Below are positions 58,199 to 64,000 of a DNA stretch of 64,000 bases, in pieces (the first letter of the stretch is position 1; every line of letters begins with the position of its first letter). The notes below the pieces were generated by a model. It was given only the letters and a program-made list of their open reading frames with translations. It did not search any database and was not told the DNA's origin. The stretch spans positions 1 through 64,000 of the forward strand of contig JAALKI010000008.1 of NCBI GenBank assembly GCA_011088105.1, given 5' to 3'. Position numbers and translations under genes: made by a program. This stretch comes from Nitrospirota bacterium. GTDB taxonomy: Bacteria; Nitrospirota; Nitrospiria; Nitrospirales; UBA8639.

Positions 58199-59836
58199 AT
58201 GTCATATCACGCATTCAGAAAATTTTGGGATTCCGGCACCCTCTTCGTGTGGTTCTGTGGAGGAGGATTGGGACTCTCGTTATTGATGATTGCTGGCCTG
58301 TTACTTCTGATCATGGCCAATGGGTTAGGCTTTTTTTGGCCAAAAGCCTTAGTCCAACTTTCTCTCAATGATGGCACACAGGTTCTGGGACAGATGAATG
58401 CAAAAGAAATGATTCCCTATTCCAACACACCTGATGCACCAGAAGGGAAACATCGTATTCAGCTGAAGGTTGGCAACCGTGATCTCTATGGACTGGATTT
58501 CCGTTGGATCGATGAAGATGCCATCCAAGCTCGGTCATACCCCAAGGACGCCGTGTTCGTCGAACGACGTGAGTGGGGAAATTTCTTTGGGAAGATTCTA
58601 GAAGTCCGAAAGGGGTCAACGGTCTTGGCCTCAGGCAGCCAATCCGGATGGAATGCACTCCAACCGTTGGTTCACCATGCCAATGAAATCCATGAAACCA
58701 TCCAACATGTGGAAACCGATGTCATTGGAGAGATTAACTACGAGATGGAAGACATCCGGTTACAGCTTCGCGGTCTGAACCTTACGGAGCATCCAGATGA
58801 CCAGGAAAAACACTCTCTGAACGCCCAATTGGAAACCTTACAATCGATTTATGAAAAAGAAGCCGAAACGTTACGAACTCTCTACGATTCATTGCGTGAT
58901 TACTCCGTGGTCTTCATCGACGCCAACGGCCAAGCACAATCCCTTCCTGTCGGACAGATCATTCGTGTTCTACATCCGAACCAAATGCCCTGGCATGAAA
59001 AAGCCTTGGTCTATCTCTCTAATATCTGGATGGTATTAAGCGAAGAACCCCGAGAAGCCAATACTGAAGGTGGAATTTTCCCGGCTATTTTTGGCACCAT
59101 CATGATGGTCTTGATGATGAGCATCGCTGTAGTCCCTTTTGGCATCCTCGCGGCAATCTATCTGAATGAATATGCTCATCAGGGAATCTTAGTTCGATTT
59201 GTTCGTATTGCCGTCAACAATCTTGCGGGTGTGCCATCGATTGTCTTTGGCGTGTTTGGCTTGGGCTTCTTTGTCTATGCCGTAGGCGGAACGCTTGACA
59301 CCCTGTTCTTTCCTGAGTCATTGCCCACACCTACCTTTGGAACCGGAGGATTATTATGGGCCTCATTGACGCTGGCACTCATGACCGTTCCAGTGGTCAT
59401 TGTTGCTACAGAAGAAGGACTCTCTGCCGTCCCTCGAGAATATCGCGAAGGCTCATTGGGGTTAGGCGCCACCAAACTTGAAACCCTTCTTCGGGTTGTG
59501 ATTCCATGTGCAATGCCAGGAATACTGACGGGGCTAATCCTAGCTATTTCTCGCGCAACTGGCGAAGTTGCCCCACTGATGCTCACGGGTGTCGTGAAGC
59601 TGGCCCCTTCCTTGCCATTAGACAGCTATTTTCCCTTTCTGCATATTGATCGAAAATTCATGCATCTGGGTTTCCATATTTATGATGTCGGGTTTCAATC
59701 TCCCAACGTGGAAGCGGCTAAACCTATGGTCTATGTCACAACCCTGGTGTTGGTGGCCATCGTGGTGATCCTGAATTTAACGGCCGTCGCCTTGCGCAAT
59801 CGAATGCGAAGAAAATATTCAGGATCAACGGTGTAA
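58199..59836 (+). CDS. pstA: Phosphate permease PstA, long form
   Basis: The 545-residue product has an N-terminal helix (about 15-45), then a soluble insert of roughly 240 residues that includes a Glu-rich coiled-coil region (LETLQSIYEKEAETLRTLYD), and a C-terminal permease domain with six helices and the EAA loop VPREYREGSLGLGATKLET. The ATG at 58199 lies just after the pstC stop; an ORF start at 58145 would run far into pstC. Like PstC, it is larger than the E. coli protein. Confidence 0.9.
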   Translation: MSYHAFRKFWDSGTLFVWFCGGGLGLSLLMIAGLLLLIMANGLGFFWPKALVQLSLNDGTQVLGQMNAKEMIPYSNTPDAPEGKHRIQLKVGNRDLYGLDFRWIDEDAIQARSYPKDAVFVERREWGNFFGKILEVRKGSTVLASGSQSGWNALQPLVHHANEIHETIQHVETDVIGEINYEMEDIRLQLRGLNLTEHPDDQEKHSLNAQLETLQSIYEKEAETLRTLYDSLRDYSVVFIDANGQAQSLPVGQIIRVLHPNQMPWHEKALVYLSNIWMVLSEEPREANTEGGIFPAIFGTIMMVLMMSIAVVPFGILAAIYLNEYAHQGILVRFVRIAVNNLAGVPSIVFGVFGLGFFVYAVGGTLDTLFFPESLPTPTFGTGGLLWASLTLALMTVPVVIVATEEGLSAVPREYREGSLGLGATKLETLLRVVIPCAMPGILTGLILAISRATGEVAPLMLTGVVKLAPSLPLDSYFPFLHIDRKFMHLGFHIYDVGFQSPNVEAAKPMVYVTTLVLVAIVVILNLTAVALRNRMRRKYSGSTV

Positions 59837-59929
59837 TGGAAAGACCCTAATACGGAAGCATTCGCTCTGCCCTACGCACGTTCGCACTTTTCGTAACAAG
59901 AGCTATAGAGAACTGAGAAGCACAGAATC

Positions 59930-60730
59930 ATGAACCTGCACATGCCTCCTTATTCAAAAGCCCCTGCCACGAAGATGACTCCCAAGATTCTCATTCAAAA
60001 TATGAATTTTTTTTATGGGGCAACCCAAGCCCTCTTTGATGTCAATTTAGAGGTGCCTGCACAGCAGATCACCGCCTTTATTGGCCCATCTGGATGCGGA
60101 AAGTCTACGTTGCTTCGCTGTTTAAACCGCCTGAATGATCTGGTTGACGGATCACGGTTGGAAGGACAGATTTTGTTAGATGGACAAGATATTTATAGGG
60201 CTGATGTCGACGTGACAGACTTGCGAACTCGTGTCGGCATAGTTTTTCAAAAAGTGAATCCTTTTCCAAAAACTATTTACCAGAATGTGGCCTACGGCCC
60301 CCGCCTCCAGAAAGTCAACCGTCGTGCGACTCTTGATGACATTGTTGAAAAGAGTTTACAGGGTGCTGGACTATGGGAAGAAGTCAAAGATCGGTTACAT
60401 GCCAGCGCACTCAGTCTTTCAGGTGGGCAACAACAACGACTCTGCATCGCTCGGGCACTTGCCGTGAACCCCAATGTCTTATTGATGGATGAGCCGTGCT
60501 CAGCCCTGGACCCAATCTCCACCGCTAAGATTGAAGAATTACTCCATACCCTAAAGGAGCAACTCACGGTTGTGATTGTCACGCACAATATGCAGCAAGC
60601 GGCTCGAGTATCGGATTACACCGGCTTCTTTCTTCTTGGGGAACTGATCGAATACGATAATACAAAGAAGATTTTCACGAACCCCGGCGATCAGCGCACG
60701 GAAGACTATGTGACTGGACGATTTGGATGA
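59930..60730 (+). CDS. pstB: Phosphate transporter ATPase PstB
   Basis: The 266-residue ABC ATPase has Walker [10 protein letters not shown] (about 51-59), a Q-loop in VFQKVNPFP, signature [15 protein letters not shown], Walker [14 protein letters not shown] and the His switch VIVTHNMQQ. It energises PstCA. It lies 93 bases after pstA and 33 before phoU. The ribosome site of the ATG at 59930 is weak; an in-frame ATG at 59975 is possible but leaves out part of the family's N-terminus. Confidence 0.96.
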   Translation: MNLHMPPYSKAPATKMTPKILIQNMNFFYGATQALFDVNLEVPAQQITAFIGPSGCGKSTLLRCLNRLNDLVDGSRLEGQILLDGQDIYRADVDVTDLRTRVGIVFQKVNPFPKTIYQNVAYGPRLQKVNRRATLDDIVEKSLQGAGLWEEVKDRLHASALSLSGGQQQRLCIARALAVNPNVLLMDEPCSALDPISTAKIEELLHTLKEQLTVVIVTHNMQQAARVSDYTGFFLLGELIEYDNTKKIFTNPGDQRTEDYVTGRFG

Positions 60731-60763
60731 CAAATACGATCTCAGCATGCTCAAGGAGGATTT

Positions 60764-61417
60764 GTGCAACGCCATTTTGATGAAGAACTCGCTGACCTGA
60801 AGGGCAAAATCTTACGGATGGGCGCCCTGGTCGAAGAGCAAATTACGGAAGCCATGAAAGCCTTGACCGAACGCAACGAAGATCTGGCTCGACAGGTCAT
60901 CGAAAATGACAAGCGAGTCAATACGATGGATGTTGAGATTGATGAAGCCTGTCTGGAATTCATGGCACTGTACCAACCAGCTGCTCGAGATTTGCGATTC
61001 ATTACTACAGCCATGAAGATTTCTACGGAGTTAGAACGGATGAGCGATCTCGCTGAAAACATTTGTGAACGCGCGCTCGAGCTCAATACTGAGCCTCAAC
61101 TCAAGCCGTATATCGACATCCCCATCATGGCCGAACGGGCCATGGCCATGGTTCGGGAGTCACTCGATGCCTTTGTCAAAGGCGATGCGGCCTTGGCACG
61201 CAAAGTCTTAGGAGATGACGATAGTGTTGATGATTTAACCGAACAACTATTTCGAGAGTTATTGTCATTTATGATTGAAACGCCTCAGACAATTTCACGC
61301 GCCATTCGTCTTTCCTTTATAGCCAAATATATCGAGCGCATTGCAGACCACGCCACGAACGTTGCCGAACTCGTCGTCTACATGGTAGAAGGAAAGATTA
61401 TCCGGCATACTGTTTGA
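60764..61417 (+). CDS. phoU: Phosphate-signalling protein PhoU
   Basis: The 217-residue helical protein has the two PhoU repeats, each with a metal-binding-type ExxxD motif: EIDEACLEFMALYQPAARDL and the ELERMSDLAENICERA helix in the first, and IERIADHATNVAELVVY in the second. It damps Pho-regulon signalling when phosphate is sufficient and balances PstSCAB flux. The start is a GTG at 60764 with AAGGAGG upstream. It ends the pst operon. Confidence 0.95.
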   Translation: MQRHFDEELADLKGKILRMGALVEEQITEAMKALTERNEDLARQVIENDKRVNTMDVEIDEACLEFMALYQPAARDLRFITTAMKISTELERMSDLAENICERALELNTEPQLKPYIDIPIMAERAMAMVRESLDAFVKGDAALARKVLGDDDSVDDLTEQLFRELLSFMIETPQTISRAIRLSFIAKYIERIADHATNVAELVVYMVEGKIIRHTV

Positions 61418-61519
61418 GTGGAATTTCCACACCAGGATCTTTGTCTCTGAACACCATGGCGCCACGGCAAAAGAGGAATTCTTCAGATGTGAGGGAGCGA
61501 ATCAACATCTTTCCTACCT

Positions 61520-62323
61520 ATGAATGCACGTCCTCTTCTTGATCCTCCAACCCTGCAGTCTCTCCTTAAAACCGCTGTCCGTGCAGCAAGAATGGCTGCT
61601 CCTCAGATTCTCCAGCGATTTCGACAAGGGTCCCTCTCGGTCGAAGACAAATCCGATGGCTCTCCTGTCACCATTGCTGACCGCGAAGCAGAAACAACGA
61701 TCCGCAACATCCTGCAGGATACAGAATATCCCTGTGCAATCGATATTCTCGGCGAAGAACACGGGTTGGAGGGAATAGGAACCCGCTTACGCTGGTTGGT
61801 TGACCCTATTGACGGCACTCGATCGTTTATCAATGGCATTCCCTTGTTTGGAACAATTGTTGCCCTTGAAGATACCAGAGAACAGCGTGCCTTAGTCGGC
61901 GTTATTCACTTGCCGGTCTTGGATATGACATATGCTGCCGGTCGCGGATTAGGCACCACCTGTAATGGCACGCCCGTACATGTCATGCCCTATGCCACGA
62001 TTGAAACAGCCATGGTCGCCGTCGGAGATCCAGCTCAATTCGCCACCGCCAATCAGGGACAGGCTTACCGCCAGCTACAGACACTCTGTCCGTACCTTCG
62101 TGGCTATACCGACTGCTTTGGCCATACATTGGTTATTAATGGAGCAATTGGCGCCATGCTCGACCCATCCTTAAACCCCTGGGATGTTCAGGCAACACAA
62201 GTATTAGTAGAAGAAGCCGGTGGCACTATGCTCCTTCGCCCTTCCGCTATGTTCAATAAAGTCGATGCCTTATTCGGGAACCCGAAGATGGTAGCATTTC
62301 TCGCGCAGGCGCTGTCGTTTTAA
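61520..62323 (+). CDS. hisN: Inositol-monophosphatase-family phosphatase, probably histidinol-phosphatase
   Basis: The 267-residue product has the family metal motifs: GEEHG (about 77-81), DPIDGTRSFING (about 94-105) and NPWDVQATQVLVEEAGG (about 221-237). HisN-type members often show DGTRSFI rather than DGTxNF, so histidinol phosphate is the likely substrate, in histidine synthesis; inositol phosphatase remains possible. It follows phoU by 102 bases on the same strand without its own obvious promoter. The ATG at 61520 has no strong ribosome site. Confidence 0.85.
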   Translation: MNARPLLDPPTLQSLLKTAVRAARMAAPQILQRFRQGSLSVEDKSDGSPVTIADREAETTIRNILQDTEYPCAIDILGEEHGLEGIGTRLRWLVDPIDGTRSFINGIPLFGTIVALEDTREQRALVGVIHLPVLDMTYAAGRGLGTTCNGTPVHVMPYATIETAMVAVGDPAQFATANQGQAYRQLQTLCPYLRGYTDCFGHTLVINGAIGAMLDPSLNPWDVQATQVLVEEAGGTMLLRPSAMFNKVDALFGNPKMVAFLAQALSF

Positions 62324-62359
62324 ACCAGTACGCTATGGGTTTTTGAGAAAGTTTTGTGC

Positions 62360-63808
62360 CTACGGATGTGGTTCACCATTCTCATGGTGTACGTGCAAGA
62401 GCTCTCGACCAGCCGAAAGAAGGTCCTGAAGTTGGTCAGGGGTTGAGGCTTCGGCGTAACAGCGCACAATGGGTTCCGTCCCCGAGGGCCGTATCAAAAA
62501 CCAACTGCCATCACCCAGAAGTAATTTGCACCCATCCAGTTGATTGACTGAGTCTACCGATTTTCCAGCAAACAATGTGGGAGGGTGTTTCATTGTTTTA
62601 GCTAAAGTTTCTCGCATATTCTCGGTCACGGTCACATCTTCACGCTTCGTGTAACGCGGACCAACGCGACGAAATAAATCCTCAAGAAGTTCTTTGATGC
62701 TCTTTCCGGTTTTCGCAATCATCTCCACAACGAAAAGACAGGCTAACATTCCATCTTTTTCTGGAACATGTCCGGCAATAGACATGCCAGCGCTTTCTTC
62801 TCCCCCCATGATACATTCCCCTTTAGAGAGGAGTTCTCCAATAAATTTAAACCCAACCGGCGTTTCATGAATGGCAAGCCCGTATTGCGACGCCACCGCA
62901 TCAATGAGATGGGTCGTGGCAACGGATCGAGCAATACCACCGGTCCATGACCGTGTCACGGCCAGATAATCCACTAAGAGCGCCAAGATAAGATTCGGAT
63001 CAATAAACGTGCCGTCCCGATCAATGATGCCAAATCGGTCAGCATCGCCATCAGTGGCCAAGCCTAAATGAGCGCCTTCTCGTTTTACTGTCTCCTGAAG
63101 TTCTTGTGTCGTCTCAACTGTGGGTTCCGGCCGTATCCCACCAAAGTATGGATCTCGCCAGTGATGTAACACCGCCATTTTTGCTCCAGCTTTTCGAAGA
63201 AAATCATCGAGATAGCCACGAGACGTGCCATATAGCGGATCCATGACCAAACGCAGTTGGCCTTGACGAATAGCCTCAACATCAATGTGTTGTTCTAAGC
63301 CAACGAGATATTCCGGTCGTGGATCGAACATTCGGATAAGTCCGCTACGTTCCGCCCTTTCGCATGGCATCCATTTAATCGCACCGCCTCCATGTTGAAG
63401 TGGCGCAATGCGTTGTTCAATAGCCTGTGTCGTATGGGGAAGAGCTGGCCCTCCCCAAGCAGGAGTGAACTTAATGCCGTTATATTCCGGTGGATTGTGA
63501 CTAGCAGAAATATTAATGCCGCCAGCTAATTGATGGCGAAGAACGTGAAACGCGATCGTGGGCGTTGGAGTTTCTCGATCGCAGAGCAAGGAAGGAATAC
63601 CATGTGCTGCCAACACTTCTGCAGCAGCCTTGGCAAAATTTTCACCAAGAAACCGGCCATCATACCCAACAAGCACCCCCTGCCCACCTAGTTTTTCTTG
63701 ACGAAGGTATTGGGCAATGCCCTGACACACAGTCCTGGCATTATGAAAGGTAAATTCTTCTCCCAGGATAGCGCGCCACCCAGAAGTCCCAAATTTTATG
63801 GTTTCCAC
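62360..63808 (-). CDS. Phosphoglucomutase/phosphomannomutase family protein
   Basis: The 482-residue product has the four family loops: phosphoserine loop SASHNP (about 101-106), metal loop DGDADR (about 245), sugar-binding loop GGEESAG (about 330) and phosphate-binding RPSGTEP (about 446). It interconverts hexose 1- and 6-phosphates, feeding polysaccharide or glycogen synthesis. The start is a GTG at 63808 with GGAGG upstream. It converges on the hisN-like gene. Sugar specificity cannot be told from sequence. Confidence 0.93.
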   Translation of the reverse strand: METIKFGTSGWRAILGEEFTFHNARTVCQGIAQYLRQEKLGGQGVLVGYDGRFLGENFAKAAAEVLAAHGIPSLLCDRETPTPTIAFHVLRHQLAGGINISASHNPPEYNGIKFTPAWGGPALPHTTQAIEQRIAPLQHGGGAIKWMPCERAERSGLIRMFDPRPEYLVGLEQHIDVEAIRQGQLRLVMDPLYGTSRGYLDDFLRKAGAKMAVLHHWRDPYFGGIRPEPTVETTQELQETVKREGAHLGLATDGDADRFGIIDRDGTFIDPNLILALLVDYLAVTRSWTGGIARSVATTHLIDAVASQYGLAIHETPVGFKFIGELLSKGECIMGGEESAGMSIAGHVPEKDGMLACLFVVEMIAKTGKSIKELLEDLFRRVGPRYTKREDVTVTENMRETLAKTMKHPPTLFAGKSVDSVNQLDGCKLLLGDGSWFLIRPSGTEPIVRCYAEASTPDQLQDLLSAGRELLHVHHENGEPHP

Positions 63809-63973
63809 ACCATGCCCCCTCCCGTGTCAATCATAGGCATAACTTCCAGGTTACCAAACCCTGGCTAAAGAAGGCTACCATGAAGCCGTTGCGTCTCAAA
63901 GAGGTATTTTGAGATCCTGGGACGAGAAAATTTCTCCGAAAAACCTTGATAATGTGCGAGGAGTGACACACGC

Positions 63974-64000
63974 ATGCGCTATTTCGCAAGACTTCGATTC
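63974..64000 (+). CDS. Possible start of a gene cut by the right window edge
   Basis: An ATG at 63974 with GAGGAG ten bases upstream opens a plus-strand frame (MRYFARLRF) that runs off the window. Too short to identify. The stretch 63809-63973 holds nothing else clear. Confidence 0.35.

Overview
The window looks like a chromosomal segment of a Gram-negative, probably Nitrospirota (Nitrospira-related) bacterium. Pointers are lipoproteins with lipoboxes, outer-membrane barrels, an NnrS protein, a Thi4-type thiazole synthase beside thiC, many TPR proteins and a giant TPR/CHAT protein. The GC content appears moderate. The taxonomic call is inference from gene content, not from a marker gene. No rRNA, tRNA or CRISPR array was seen.

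Layout. 1-9903 (minus) is an envelope operon: DUF1318 lipoprotein, a 2590-residue TolB-like/TPR/CHAT protein, an SH3 protein and an M48 metalloprotease cut by the window edge. 10.0-19.4 kb holds a TerB-like protein, an FGE-sulfatase-fold protein, a TPR plus outer-membrane barrel protein, two unknown exported/membrane proteins, and a coupled HEAT-repeat/GT2 glycosyltransferase pair; together these could form an exopolysaccharide system. 19.6-24.7 kb (minus) is a TPP-riboswitch operon thiC-thi4-TPR-pseudo-receiver-ygfZ with promoter, aptamer, antiterminator and terminator visible. 24.9-29.4 kb carries nadA, ileS and lspA.

29.8-38.7 kb is a decayed or transferred island: a frameshifted catalase divergent from oxyR with an OxyR-type operator, an IS30-family remnant abutting a truncated TIR-NB-ARC-WD40 gene that also has an in-frame stop, a glutathione peroxidase without a normal start codon, an IS3-family remnant, and two tiny genes missed by ordinary length cut-offs. 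38.7-54.7 kb is mostly housekeeping and small accessory genes: tex, ylqF, nnrS, a zinc-ribbon protein, hydrolases, a 1002-residue unrecognised membrane protein, a frameshifted endonuclease/exonuclease/phosphatase-family gene, a NicO-type metal transporter with an O-methyltransferase, and a cupin.

54.3-61.4 kb is a complete phosphate operon, pstS-pstC-pstA-pstB-phoU, with two Pho-box-like direct repeats upstream and a beta-propeller inserted in PstC. It is followed by a histidinol-phosphatase-like gene and, convergently, a phosphohexomutase.

Several genes have single-lesion disruptions (catalase, EEP nuclease, TIR-NB-ARC, gpx start). They may be true decay or assembly errors; raw reads would decide.
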